NCBI RefSeq assembly: GCF_000730285.1
Contig: NZ_CP007174.1
Location: forward strand, 2,604,001-2,668,000
Origin: Candidatus Nitrososphaera evergladensis SR1
GTDB lineage: Archaea; Thermoproteota; Nitrososphaeria; Nitrososphaerales; Nitrososphaeraceae
Reading direction: 5' to 3'
DNA length: 64,000 nucleotides
The position numbers were made by a program, and so were the translations under genes. The notes beneath the pieces were generated by a model that made no database searches, was not told where the DNA came from, and worked only from the letters and a program-made list of their open reading frames with translations. This document shows, piece by piece, positions 52,152-61,570 of this stretch (position 1 is the stretch's first letter; each line of letters begins with the position of its first letter).

Positions 52152-53310
52152 CATCATCGCACTCAGGCTGTGCATGGCAGAAGTTCTGGGCATGTTCACG
52201 GATACCCCTAGCTTGGACATGTAGCCCAAGCCCCGTTTGGCAATGTTGAAGGCAGCATTTCTGTCAGCATTTTCTTCTGTGTGGCAATGTTCGCATTTGA
52301 ACAAGCCTTGTGTCAGCCTAACTCCCTTGTTGCGGCATTCTGTGCATGTTTGGCTGGTCCACGCTTTGCTCACTTCTATCACCTTGATTCCTTCAAGAGC
52401 CGCTTTGTACTTGATGTACTGTGTCAGTCTGGAATAGGGAAAGCTATTCAACAACCTAGCTCCTCTTTTTCGGCGTTGTTGTATTCTATTTCTGCGCAGG
52501 TGCTTGAGATTGCCTATGACAATTGCCGCATCTGTGGCTATTGCTTGGTCCACTATTTCCCTGCTGATCTTGTGTAGCATGTCGTTTGTTGTTCTGCTTT
52601 CACGTTCTCCGATCTTTTTGATCGTGTCTATTGCCTTTGCCTTTCCTAGGTTCTTTCGTAACCAGAAGTAGTGGCCTCTGACACGGTTCAGTTGCTTTCC
52701 GTAAAAAATGGTCTTTCCACTTGCTAGCTCCACAGAAGTAGCAATGTGCTTTATTCCCATGTCTATGCCTATTACATTCTGGTACTCTGATTTTTCAGGA
52801 ACATCTTGTTCGACAACCAAGTACAAGAACCAATTACTGCCTTGTTTGTACAGCCTTGATTCGCATATTTTGGCGTTCATAGGCAGGGGCTCGTACGGCT
52901 TTATCCCAACCCATACACCACCTCTGACTGTTTTGACTGGTATCCTTGCCCAATATTCTGATACAGTGTTTGGATTTTTCTCTACCTTCAAGAGGTCGCT
53001 GCGTACCGAGATAGGATATTGTCGTTTCTTGATCTTCTTGTAGAACCTGTCTGCCTGTTGTTTGTTGGCTGAGTATAGTCCTAGGTCTTCTCTTGTCTAT
53101 AGGTAATGTTGGAGGTTGTCGCATTCCTGACTTAATGCCGCTAGTGCGTCTTGTTCTAGACTAGTCAATAGATGTTGTTTGGTTTTTGTAAGCCCAACTA
53201 TCTTGCAGCGGTAACACTTTGTAACTAACGGCAGTATGAGCAGATTATCCTTGTTGCATATAAGAAGAGGCGCCCCTTGCAGGGAGGGAGTATACTGAGA
53301 TCTGCAGTAC
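52121..53310 (-). mobile_element. IS200/IS605-type element carrying only tnpB
   Basis: The element holds a tnpB gene, no tnpA, and ends on the right-end side in a hairpin (52121-52142) that overlaps the tnpB stop, as in IS605 right ends. An imperfect dyad GTATACTGAGATCTGCAGTAC at 53290-53310 could be the other end. It interrupts the his operon between the HAD gene and hisB. Exact borders cannot be fixed from one copy. Confidence 0.65.
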
Positions 53311-53330
53311 GTAAGGGTTTCATGTTGCAC
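52122..53330 (-). pseudogene. TnpB (IS605 OrfB) interrupted by in-frame TAG
   Basis: One frame runs from about 53330 to 52122 with a TAG at 53099-53097. Before it: CKIVGLTKTKQHLLTSLEQD, the N-terminal part. After it: REDLGLYSANKQQADRFYKK, the RuvC motif NVIGIDMGIKHIA (Asp), then IVIGNLKHLRRN, zinc finger CTECRNKG...FKCEHCH and DRNAAFNIAKRG (Asp). The middle RuvC acid, usually Glu in a V.VE.L context, is Gly or Asn here, so the nuclease may be dead apart from the TAG. The start is uncertain; MQHETL at 53330 is the first in frame. Confidence 0.82.
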
Positions 53331-53383
53331 TGCTGCTCAATTCTACTGATATAGAACAAAAGAAATCTTATACCAAAACAAAA

Positions 53384-54051
53384 ATGAATAATGACGAAAT
53401 CAGATACAAGATCCTTCTCGTACTTTACAATAAATTCTATAATGGGCAAGCCCGTAGACACATAGTTACTGATAATGCCATCAATGAGGCAGGATTGCTG
53501 AACACAGATACAAGGATCTATCCTAACATTGACTACTTAATGAAAAACGGTTACCTGAGGGAATTCGTGCTGTTGGTGTTCCCTACCCAATTAATATCAC
53601 GATAGAAGCCTCTGGAATTGATTATGTAGAAAATCATAATCAGCCACTTGCAATATATCATAATGAAATCAGATTTAGGATCCTCGCTTTTCTATATGAT
53701 TTTCATTTTACCGGAGGTTTTAGTAAGCGGATTATTATAAATGACGAATTCACAAAGGATCTGCAACTGAATAATATTAATGATGATGTGATTCATGGTG
53801 AGCTGATATATTTAGAAAGAGCAGGTCTGATTGAAGGATTTTATGCTGTTGGAAGAGCATGGCCAACGAACATCAAGATTTCTTCCTATGGTATTGACAC
53901 AGTGGAAGGAATTATCAATCAGAGTTTAGGAGAAATAGCCGCTAGTTCAGAGGAGAGTATTAAACAAAAGACAGAAGAGATAATTAACGAGTCAGATCAG
54001 CAAACAAAAATTCAAAAGTTTCGCGATTTTGTCGGTAGGAATGCAGGATGA
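53384..54051 (+). pseudogene. Double winged-helix protein with frameshift
   Basis: Two similar halves: NNDEIRYKILLVLYNKFYNGQ with RIYPNIDYLMKNGYLRE, and HNEIRFRILAFLYDFHFTGG with HGELIYLERAGLIEGFYAVG, each reading like a winged helix. The first frame stops at 53605; the other takes over at about 53563 (IRAVGVPYPINITIEASGIDYVE) and ends at 54051. One missing A in the GGGAATTC stretch accounts for it. A C-terminal helix (SSEESIKQKTEEIINESDQQ) may dimerise. AT-rich and divergent from tnpB, so probably acquired with it. Confidence 0.75.
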
Positions 54052-54161
54052 ATTGAGCTTGTTGCAAATGTTGCGAAATCATGGATTACAGGTAGTTGAA
54101 GAACACGGGAAGACACCCAAGAACGATCAGTTTTATTATATTAATTCAAGTTTTTCGCCAC

Positions 54162-54173
54162 TTTTAAATAAAG
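54162..54173 (+). promoter_or_regulatory. Promoter of the second his block
   Basis: TTTTAAATAAAG, a TATA box 24-35 bases before TTG 54197; it gives hisBHAF their own leaderless transcript downstream of the inserted element. Confidence 0.6.
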
Positions 54174-54196
54174 TAAAGCCAGCCTAAACTCTGTAG

Positions 54197-54796
54197 TTGG
54201 CTCCTTCTCCCCCTGCGAGAAAGGCTAGAGTCGAGCGCGTCACAAAAGAGACAGCAGTCACCGTAGAGGTCAACGTCGACGGCACGGGCAACACCAAGGT
54301 CAAGACGGGCTTGCCGTTCATCGACCACCTCATAACCTCGATAGGCAAGCACTCGATGATAGACATCGCCCTTGCCGGCAAGTCAAACGACGACATTGTG
54401 CACCACCTTGCAGAGGACGTTGCAATCGCCCTTGCGCAGACCATAGACAAGGCGCTGGGCGACAGGGCAAGGATAGTGAGGTTTGGGACGGCGATGGTGC
54501 CGATGGACGAGGCACTTGCCTATGTTGCAATCGACCTTGTCAAGCGCCAGTACCACAAGATGGACATCAAACTGGAGCGCTCAAGCATTGAAGGCATCCC
54601 AAGGGAAGACCTTGAGCACTTTTGCAGGTCGCTATTGCAGGGCCTCAACGCGTGCACCCACATGATAGTAGAGTACGGCGACAACGACCACCACAAGGTC
54701 GAAGCTGCACTAAAGGCGTTTGCGCTTGCTCTTCGGGCGGCGGCAAGCATCGACGGCAGGAGAAAGGGAGTGCCAAGCACCAAGGGCGCGATGTGA
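54197..54796 (+). CDS. hisB: Imidazoleglycerol-phosphate dehydratase
   Basis: 199 residues, TTG start set by the TATA box. Metal-binding motifs: GLPFIDHLITSIGKHS, DIVHHLAEDVAIAL and YGDNDHHKVEAALKAFALAL. It dehydrates imidazoleglycerol phosphate. It begins the second block of the split his operon. Confidence 0.96.
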   Translation: MAPSPPARKARVERVTKETAVTVEVNVDGTGNTKVKTGLPFIDHLITSIGKHSMIDIALAGKSNDDIVHHLAEDVAIALAQTIDKALGDRARIVRFGTAMVPMDEALAYVAIDLVKRQYHKMDIKLERSSIEGIPREDLEHFCRSLLQGLNACTHMIVEYGDNDHHKVEAALKAFALALRAAASIDGRRKGVPSTKGAM

Positions 54797-54803
54797 AGAA
54801 ACA

Positions 54804-55457
54804 ATGGCAAGGATAGCAATATTTGATTACGGCGCCGGAAACCTGTTCAGCCTGAAATCCGCGCTGGAAAGAAACGGCGCCGAAAAAGTGGACATCATCT
54901 ACGACATGAGCGATCTGGACAGGTACGACGGCCTTGTGCTCCCCGGCGTGGGCAACTTTGACCCCGCGATAGAGTCTATCGAAAAGGGCGCCAAGCGCCT
55001 CGACTCTGCCATCGAGAAGGGCAAGCCTGTGATGGGGATATGCCTTGGGATGGAGATGCTGTTTAACAGGAGCGAAGAGGGCAGGCTGGAAGGACTGAAA
55101 ATCCTGGACGGCGAGGTGGTGATGCTCCCAAAGGGCAAGGTAAAGGTGCCCCACATGGGATGGAACAACCTGAAGATAACGGCAAGGGGCAAGAACAGCA
55201 GCAGGTTCCTCAAGGGCATAGAGAACGACTCGTGGGTGTATTTCGTCCACTCGTACAAGACGGTGCCGGCAGACAAAAAGCTGGTCGTGGCGTCGTCTGA
55301 CTATGGCACCACGGTCCCGGCGGTGGTGGAAAAGGGCAACCTAGTAGGCGTCCAGTTCCATCCGGAAAAGTCCGGCGACGTGGGCGCCAAGATGATCAAG
55401 AACTTTCTTTTAATGTGCGAACAAGCCAAGGCGGCTGAGGACAAGAAAAGCAAATGA
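54804..55457 (+). CDS. hisH: Imidazole glycerol phosphate synthase, glutaminase subunit
   Basis: 217 residues from ATG 54804. Class I amidotransferase: IFDYGAGNLFSLKSAL, catalytic Cys in GICLGMEMLF, and His/Glu in VGVQFHPEKSG. It supplies ammonia to HisF. Seven bases after hisB; its stop overlaps hisA by 4 bases. Confidence 0.96.
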   Translation: MARIAIFDYGAGNLFSLKSALERNGAEKVDIIYDMSDLDRYDGLVLPGVGNFDPAIESIEKGAKRLDSAIEKGKPVMGICLGMEMLFNRSEEGRLEGLKILDGEVVMLPKGKVKVPHMGWNNLKITARGKNSSRFLKGIENDSWVYFVHSYKTVPADKKLVVASSDYGTTVPAVVEKGNLVGVQFHPEKSGDVGAKMIKNFLLMCEQAKAAEDKKSK

Positions 55458-56164
55458 AGGTAATCCCGGCTATAGACATCATGGGCGGAACGGTGGTGAG
55501 GCTCGTCAAGGGCGACGCCCAGAACAAGGTCGTATACGGAAGCGACCCGGCAGAGATGGCCATAAAGTGGGAGGCCGCCGGCGCCGACATGCTCCACGTG
55601 GTAGACCTTGACGCGGCGTTTGGCACCGGGAGCAACGCAGAGGCGATAGCCAAGGTCGTGTCGGCCGTAAAGACTCCGGTGCAGGTAGCAGGGGGCATCA
55701 GGACGCCAGAAGCGGCAAGGGAGGCGCTTGAAAAAAAAGCCGCGCGAGTTGTTATTGGCACGATGGCCTACAGCGACCCTGAGGCAGTGAGAAAGCTTGC
55801 AAAGAGACACCCCGGCAGGGTGGTGGTTTCAATAGACCAGGCCGGCGGAATGGTCATGGTAAAGGGATGGAAAGAATCTGCCGGCGTCAAGGTGAATGAC
55901 GCGATATCGCAGTTTGTCGCAATAGGCATAGAGGACTTTTTGCTCACAAGCATCGAGCGCGACGGGACGCTTGCAGGCCCGGACATTGAAACGCTTGCAA
56001 GCGCGGTGGCGTTCAGCGAAAAGGCAAGGATAATCGCAAGCGGAGGCATCTCCAGCCTTGAGGACACGATAAGGGCAAAGAGCGTCGGGTGCGCCGCGGT
56101 GATACTTGGCAAGGCGATGTACGACGGCAGGGTTTCAATAGAGAGGGTGAAGGCAATAGCGTGA
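55454..56164 (+). CDS. hisA: Phosphoribosylformimino-AICAR-phosphate isomerase
   Basis: 236 residues, (beta/alpha)8 barrel: [17 protein letters not shown] at the start (catalytic Asp), [37 protein letters not shown] and [12 protein letters not shown]. It opens the ribose ring of ProFAR. Overlaps hisH and hisF by 4 bases each. Confidence 0.96.
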   Translation: MKVIPAIDIMGGTVVRLVKGDAQNKVVYGSDPAEMAIKWEAAGADMLHVVDLDAAFGTGSNAEAIAKVVSAVKTPVQVAGGIRTPEAAREALEKKAARVVIGTMAYSDPEAVRKLAKRHPGRVVVSIDQAGGMVMVKGWKESAGVKVNDAISQFVAIGIEDFLLTSIERDGTLAGPDIETLASAVAFSEKARIIASGGISSLEDTIRAKSVGCAAVILGKAMYDGRVSIERVKAIA

Positions 56165-56976
56165 CGCTTGCAAAGCGCATAATCCCGTGCCTTGACGTGG
56201 ACAACGGCCGCGTGGTCAAGGGCGTGCACTTTGCAGACGTCAAGGACGCCGGCGACCCCGTTGAGCTGGCAAAAAAGTACAGCGAGCAGGGCGCCGACGA
56301 GCTGGTGTTCCTCGACATCACGGCGTCGCAGCAGGGGCGCGACACTATGAAAAACGTGGTGCGCAAGGTGGCGATGGTCATCGACATCCCGTTCACGGTT
56401 GGAGGGGGCATCAAGAAACTGGAGGATGCACGCGGGATTTTGCTTTCAGGAGCCGACAAGGTGTCGATAAACACGGCGGCGGTAAAAGGCCCGGAGCTGA
56501 TAACGCAGCTGATGGAGATTTTCGGCAAGCAGTGCGTGGTAGTCGCAATAGACGCCAAGCGACGTTATTGCGAAGGTGTAGAATGCAAAGGCAAGCACAC
56601 GTTCCGGGATAAAAAGGGCAGGCGCTACTGGTTTGAGGTGATGATATACGGAGGCAAAGAGGGCACGGGCCTTGACGCAATAGCGTGGGCGCGCGAGGTC
56701 GAGAAAAGGGGCGCCGGCGAAATCCTCTTGACAAGCATCGACGCCGACGGCACGGAAAACGGCTATGACATCGAGCTTACAAGGGCGATCTGCAAGGCGT
56801 CTACCATACCGGTCATTGCGTCCGGCGGCTGCGGGAGCCCGCGCCACATGCGCGAGGTGTTTGAAAAAGCCGACGTAGACGCGGCGCTTGCGGCGTCCAT
56901 ATTCCACTATGAAAAGAGCACTGTCGACAAGGTCAAGAAATACCTGAAGAGGAGCGGGGTCAGGACGAGGATATGA
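56161..56976 (+). CDS. hisF: Imidazole glycerol phosphate synthase, cyclase subunit
   Basis: 271 residues from GTG 56161 in the hisA stop. Barrel motifs: [67 protein letters not shown] and [13 protein letters not shown]. It contains an insertion with two Cys near residue 140 ([10 protein letters not shown]). It makes IGP and AICAR with HisH. Confidence 0.96.
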   Translation: MTLAKRIIPCLDVDNGRVVKGVHFADVKDAGDPVELAKKYSEQGADELVFLDITASQQGRDTMKNVVRKVAMVIDIPFTVGGGIKKLEDARGILLSGADKVSINTAAVKGPELITQLMEIFGKQCVVVAIDAKRRYCEGVECKGKHTFRDKKGRRYWFEVMIYGGKEGTGLDAIAWAREVEKRGAGEILLTSIDADGTENGYDIELTRAICKASTIPVIASGGCGSPRHMREVFEKADVDAALAASIFHYEKSTVDKVKKYLKRSGVRTRI

Positions 56977-57317
56977 ATCTCGGGTTCCTGCCTTCATCTT
57001 CTGGCGGCGGTGGACGCTCATTTGAGGCGCACCTTGCAGGCCTGCAAGAGCCGGCAAAAAGCATCATGGCAGACCTGCGCAGGTTTGCGCTGTCGCTTGG
57101 CGCAAGCGTGATCGAGGAAGTGAGGCCGCACAGGGTGGTGTACGCCAAGACGCTGACGTTTCGCACTTTTCTTGACATCGAGCCGGCAGTAGACCACCTT
57201 GTAATAGAGGTTAGGACAAGCCGCCAGTCGCCACCTACGCGCATTGTCGTTAAAATGCAAGAAGAAGCCGAGCAGGCGAAAAGGGCGATAGCAGAAGCGT
57301 ACGAAAAGATCCGCTAG
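56973..57317 (+). CDS. DUF5655-like small protein at the end of the his block
   Basis: 114 residues. A Gly-rich start is followed by [24 protein letters not shown], then [26 protein letters not shown] and strands to the end, which matches the DUF5655 pattern. It overlaps hisF by 4 bases and so belongs to the operon, but a role in histidine synthesis is not evident. HisI and HisE are not found after it. Confidence 0.7.
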   Translation: MNLGFLPSSSGGGGRSFEAHLAGLQEPAKSIMADLRRFALSLGASVIEEVRPHRVVYAKTLTFRTFLDIEPAVDHLVIEVRTSRQSPPTRIVVKMQEEAEQAKRAIAEAYEKIR

Positions 57318-57599
57318 CTAGCCCGTTACTTCAAAGCTTGCAAACTCGCCGGTGTAGCCTTCGTGTTTTACTTCAATGTTGTCGACCCTTGCTGATGACG
57401 GCCCGTGGCGGCACCAGTCGACCACCTTTCTCACGGCCGCGTCGTCACCCTCGATGACAGCCTCCACCCGGCCGTCAGGCAGGTTTCGCACCCACCCAGT
57501 GACGCCATGCTCTTTTGCAGTCAGCTGCGTGTTCTGCCGGAAATAGACGCCCTGAACCTTGCCGGTCACAAAAACATGAGCTCGCGTTTTTTTCAACAC
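57318..57599 (-). CDS. Acylphosphatase
   Basis: 93 residues with the whole family signature: VFVTGKVQGVYFRQNTQL (catalytic Arg), then GVTGWVRNLPDGRVEAVIEG (Asn). It hydrolyses acyl phosphates. Stop-to-stop adjacent to the gene at 57317. Upstream AT-rich DNA on the minus strand should hold its promoter. Confidence 0.95.
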   Translation of the reverse strand: MLKKTRAHVFVTGKVQGVYFRQNTQLTAKEHGVTGWVRNLPDGRVEAVIEGDDAAVRKVVDWCRHGPSSARVDNIEVKHEGYTGEFASFEVTG

Positions 57600-57657
57600 A
57601 AGAGAAAAAAAAGTATCTAAAATATGATGGTTGCCCCGCCATGTGGCAGGGAAGTTT

Positions 57658-59001
57658 TTACGCTATGTCGCCGCCTTCCTCGACAAAGAGCTGCTCGTAC
57701 GTCGTGCCCTTTCTGACCAGCCTGTACTTGCCGTCGCTGTCCTTCATCACGACTGGAGGCTTGGTCTGGCAGTGGAACGGCATGTTGAACACGACCGAGT
57801 AGGCACCCACGTTGTAGAACGAGACATAGTTGCCCACCTCTGCGCCCGACATGTCTGATGCCTTTGAGAGCGGAAAGACGTCGTACGTGTCGCACAGCCT
57901 TCCTGCAAGGTGCGTGTTCTTTGGTGTCGCAAGGGCCGTTGTCCTGTCCTGGCTGTCCACTACAGGAATCACTTCCTGCGGGTATTCCTGCTTCAACAAC
58001 GCCGCGTCAAGGAGTATGTGGTAGCCTGCGTCGACTATCACTATCTTGTGCTCGTTGTACTCCTTGGTGTTCACTATCCTTGATACCAGGATTGACGACT
58101 CGGCAACCAGAAAGCGGCCCGACTCTATCATCAGCGTGAATATGCCGTGTGTTTCTGCAAGCTGGTTGAGCCGGGCAAGGTGGTTCTGAGCCATCTCTGC
58201 CGGCGTTGGCACAGGGTCGTTGTAGAACACTGGCGTTCCTCCGCCGATGTCAAAGGTGTTTACCTGAAAGTTCGGGTACTCTTTTTTCATCTTGGTCATA
58301 AAGGCGTCCATCTTGTCCAGCGCGTGGGTGTAGCAGGAAAAGTCGGTGATCTGCGATCCTAGGTGGAAGTGGAAGCCCTCGAACTTTAACAGGTCGCTTC
58401 CCATCAGGTACTTGACCATCTTTGTCGCGCTGTCGATTGTGCCGCCGTTGAACGGGACTCCGAACTTGCCGTTCTTGTACGAGGCGCGCACCTTGGCGTC
58501 AGTCGCGACTTCTGGGTTGACCCTTATCATGGTCAGCGGGCGCACGCCCACCTGGCCCGCCGCAAGCGCGAGGTTCATCATGCCCTTGTGCGAGCTGACT
58601 ACTATTCTGCGCACGCCGCTCTTTAGCACTTCGACGTACTCTTCAGGCTCCTCCGTTACGCTGGTGTAGATGACGTTCTCAGGGTCGGCATTGCATTGCT
58701 TGATAAAGTGTAGCTCGCCAAGCGACGTGAGGTCAAAAGTGAGCCCGTCCTTCATGAAGGCGCGCACTATGGCCGGAGAAAAGTTGGCCTTGATCGAATA
58801 CGCTACTTTTACCGGGCCCTTGAACTTGGAGTATGCTCTCTGGAGCTCGCGGGCTTTTGCGTGCAGCGTGTCCTCGTCTACAAGGTAGAGAGGAGTGCCG
58901 TACTGCGCTACAAGGCTCTTCACGTCTAGGGGCGTTGCAAAACGGTTCAGCAGTGCAGAGGTTTGCTTCGGTACAAGTTGGACTTGGGTATTTTCTGCCA
59001 A
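57658..59001 (-). CDS. lysA: Diaminopimelate decarboxylase
   Basis: 447 residues, TTG start. Alanine-racemase fold: PLP lysine 71 in VAYSIKANFSP, His in FHFHLGSQ, EPGRFLV-like ESGRFLVAE, and C-terminal GRLCDTYDVF (Cys) with NVGAYSVVF. It makes lysine, or a relative acting on a similar amino acid. The N-terminus has a 20-residue extension. Single gene. Confidence 0.9.
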   Translation of the reverse strand: MAENTQVQLVPKQTSALLNRFATPLDVKSLVAQYGTPLYLVDEDTLHAKARELQRAYSKFKGPVKVAYSIKANFSPAIVRAFMKDGLTFDLTSLGELHFIKQCNADPENVIYTSVTEEPEEYVEVLKSGVRRIVVSSHKGMMNLALAAGQVGVRPLTMIRVNPEVATDAKVRASYKNGKFGVPFNGGTIDSATKMVKYLMGSDLLKFEGFHFHLGSQITDFSCYTHALDKMDAFMTKMKKEYPNFQVNTFDIGGGTPVFYNDPVPTPAEMAQNHLARLNQLAETHGIFTLMIESGRFLVAESSILVSRIVNTKEYNEHKIVIVDAGYHILLDAALLKQEYPQEVIPVVDSQDRTTALATPKNTHLAGRLCDTYDVFPLSKASDMSGAEVGNYVSFYNVGAYSVVFNMPFHCQTKPPVVMKDSDGKYRLVRKGTTYEQLFVEEGGDIA

Positions 59002-59158
59002 TTCTTGTTGATTCTGTCTTTATCAATAAACCATTACTTTAAAAACATTACCCCGAAATTTTGCGGACAAATTCGCGCCGGCGCGCCGGAAAAATTTTTG
59101 GAGAAAATTTTTTGCGTAGAGCAAGCGTGGCTGGCATCGCGGAAATATTTTTTGCCGT

Positions 59159-59226
59159 ACGAAAAAATATTTTCTTTGATAAAAAACAAAAAAGGGAAAA
59201 AGAAGAAAAAGAAGAAAAGGAAAAAG
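59159..59226 (-). terminator. Pyrimidine-rich transcript end of cdc48
   Basis: On the minus strand, just after the cdc48 stop, lie several runs of four to seven T separated by C or G (CTTTTTCTTCTTTTTCCC...). Archaeal terminators are T-rich tracts of this type. The rest of 59002-59243 has A/T blocks but no gene. Confidence 0.55.
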
Positions 59227-59243
59227 CTTGGGCGTGCGCCGCA

Positions 59244-61412
59244 CTAACGATAGTACGGCACTGTGACCTTTTCGCCCGGCTTGCCTTCGCGCTGTGTCTT
59301 TATTTTCTTGATGGCGTCTTCAAAGTGGCGCATCATCACGTGCGCTTCTGCAGCGTGCTTGGCAGCTTCTTCCGGCGTCGGATACTTTGCAAGGTACTCG
59401 TGCAGCACGAGCGACACCGCAGTGTTGACCACCGAGCTGGTGTCTGCTCCGCTAAAGCCGTCTGTCAGCTCGGCAACCTTGCCAAGGTCCACGTCTGGGC
59501 CTATAGGCTTTTTCTTGGCGTGTATTTCCAGTATCTTGAGCCTTGTCGGCTTGTCTGGCATCGGCACGAACACTATTTTGTCAAACCTTCCGGGGCGAAG
59601 CAGCGCAGGATCGATGATGTCTGCCCTGTTTGTAGCCGCAATGACAACGACGCCGGAAAGCGCCTGGATGCCGTCAAGCTCTGTCAGCAACTGTGATACT
59701 ACGCGCTCTGTGACCATGCTGTCGCCTCCCATTCCCCTCGTCGGGGCGATAGAGTCTATCTCGTCAAAGAACACGACGCACGGCGCAGCCTGCCTTGCGC
59801 GCCTGAATATCTCTCTGATGCCACGCTCTGACTCGCCGACCCACTTGCTCAGCAGTTCCGGACCGCGGACGCTGATAAAGTTGGCCTCAGACTCTGTTGC
59901 CACTGCCTTTGCAAGCATGGTCTTGCCCGTGCCGGAAGGACCGTGCATCAGTATGCCCTTTGGCATGGTGTGTCCAAGCTTTGTGTACAGGTCGGGGTAG
60001 CGCAGCGGCCATTCCACGGCTTCCTGGAGCTCGCGCTTGACCTCGTCGAGCCCGCCGATTGCGGTCCACGGGATGTCAGGCGATTCCAGGTAGACCTCTC
60101 TCATGGCAGACGGCATTACCTCCTTGACGGCGTTTTCAAAGTCTGACATGGTCACGATGAGCTTGTTGAGCACATCCGGCGACAGCTTTTCGTCCTCAAG
60201 GTTCAGTTCAGGTAGCAGCCTGCGGAGGCACTTCATCGCGGCCTCCTTGCAGAGGTATTCTAGGTCTGCGCCGACAAAGCCGTGCGTGATGCCGGCAATC
60301 TTGTCCTGGTCCACGTCGGTTTCAAGCGGCATGTTGCGGGTGTGTATCTGGAGTATCTCTAGCCTTCCGCGCTTGTCTGGGACCTTGATCTCGATTTCCC
60401 TGTCGAACCTGCCGGGTCTCCTGAGCGCCGGGTCGATTGCGTTTGGCCTGTTTGTCGCGGCAATTACGATCACCTTGCCTCTTGCCTCAAGGCCATCCAT
60501 CAGCGACAAGAGCTGAGACACGACGCGCCTTTCGACCTCGCCTGTCACCTCTTCCCTCTTTGGCGCAATCGAGTCTATTTCGTCGATGAATATGATTGAC
60601 GGGGCCTTTTCCTTTGCCTCCTTGAATATCTCTCGCAGTCTAGCCTCGGACTCGCCGTAGAACTTGCTCATGATCTCCGGGCCTGAGATGGAGATGAAAT
60701 GCGCGTTGCTTTCGTTTGCCACCGCCTTGGCAAGCAATGTCTTGCCTGTTCCTGGTGGACCATAGAGCAGCACGCCCTTTGGAGCTTCGATGCCCAGTTT
60801 CTCGAATATCTCGGGGTGCCTGAGCGGGAGCTCTATCATCTCGCGGACTTTTTGTATCTCTTCCTTCAGGCCGCCGATGTCCTCGTACGTGACCTGCGGG
60901 ACGCCCCTCATGGTCTCGCCTTTCTCGGCGATGTGGAATATCGTCTTTTGAGTTACAAGCACTGCGTCAGCGGCCGGCGTCACGCCAATTACCTGGAAGG
61001 TCAGTCTGCCACCAAAGTACGGCACCATCACGTTGTCGCCCTTGATGAGAGGCACGCTTTCAAGCGCGTCTGCAAGGTAGCGCTCGTCTATTGGCGGGAT
61101 TGCCTCCAATGGAGCAACGATGACTTTCTCGGCAGGGACCGCCTTTATCTTCTTGACTGTCACGGTGTCACCAATGGCAATGCCGGCGTTGTTTCTCACA
61201 AGTCCGTCGACGCGGATTATCCCCTTGCCTTCGTCAGACGGGTAAAGCGGTAAGCATTTGGCAACCGTCCTGCGCTTGCCCCTTATCTCAATAACGTCGC
61301 CAGTTGATGCACCCAGAGAGTCCATCGAGTCGTAGTCGATCCTGGCTACTCCCCTGCCTACGTCCCGGGTATACGCTTCAAGAACCTTTAAAGATAGAGT
61401 ATTCTGGCTCAC
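59244..61412 (-). CDS. AAA ATPase of the Cdc48 / VCP (VAT) family
   Basis: 722 residues, GTG start. An N-domain (1-190: double-psi barrel [21 protein letters not shown] and a 4-stranded part), then D1 with Walker A GPPGTGKT at 218-225, Walker [15 protein letters not shown] and Arg finger [10 protein letters not shown], and D2 with [23 protein letters not shown] and RPGRFDKIV. It unfolds proteins for degradation by the proteasome. The C-terminus ends in VPYYR, which could dock to the proteasome ring. Alone between lysA and csl4. Confidence 0.97.
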   Translation of the reverse strand: MSQNTLSLKVLEAYTRDVGRGVARIDYDSMDSLGASTGDVIEIRGKRRTVAKCLPLYPSDEGKGIIRVDGLVRNNAGIAIGDTVTVKKIKAVPAEKVIVAPLEAIPPIDERYLADALESVPLIKGDNVMVPYFGGRLTFQVIGVTPAADAVLVTQKTIFHIAEKGETMRGVPQVTYEDIGGLKEEIQKVREMIELPLRHPEIFEKLGIEAPKGVLLYGPPGTGKTLLAKAVANESNAHFISISGPEIMSKFYGESEARLREIFKEAKEKAPSIIFIDEIDSIAPKREEVTGEVERRVVSQLLSLMDGLEARGKVIVIAATNRPNAIDPALRRPGRFDREIEIKVPDKRGRLEILQIHTRNMPLETDVDQDKIAGITHGFVGADLEYLCKEAAMKCLRRLLPELNLEDEKLSPDVLNKLIVTMSDFENAVKEVMPSAMREVYLESPDIPWTAIGGLDEVKRELQEAVEWPLRYPDLYTKLGHTMPKGILMHGPSGTGKTMLAKAVATESEANFISVRGPELLSKWVGESERGIREIFRRARQAAPCVVFFDEIDSIAPTRGMGGDSMVTERVVSQLLTELDGIQALSGVVVIAATNRADIIDPALLRPGRFDKIVFVPMPDKPTRLKILEIHAKKKPIGPDVDLGKVAELTDGFSGADTSSVVNTAVSLVLHEYLAKYPTPEEAAKHAAEAHVMMRHFEDAIKKIKTQREGKPGEKVTVPYYR

Positions 61413-61434
61413 ACTAACACCTTGACGATACTGC

Positions 61435-61444
61435 TCTTTATACC
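61435..61444 (-). promoter_or_regulatory. TATA box of the cdc48 gene
   Basis: Minus strand GGTATAAAGA, 23-32 bases before GTG 61412; predicts a leaderless transcript. Confidence 0.6.
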
Positions 61445-61570
61445 TTTATTATCCTTCGCCCACCGCTCTCTGTAAGAAACACACAATCTTTCAGGGAGAG
61501 ATTGTAAAAATTTTGCATATTTTCCACCCATAAACAGTTATAACTTGCCGCACGTAAAAGCTGCACCGAA

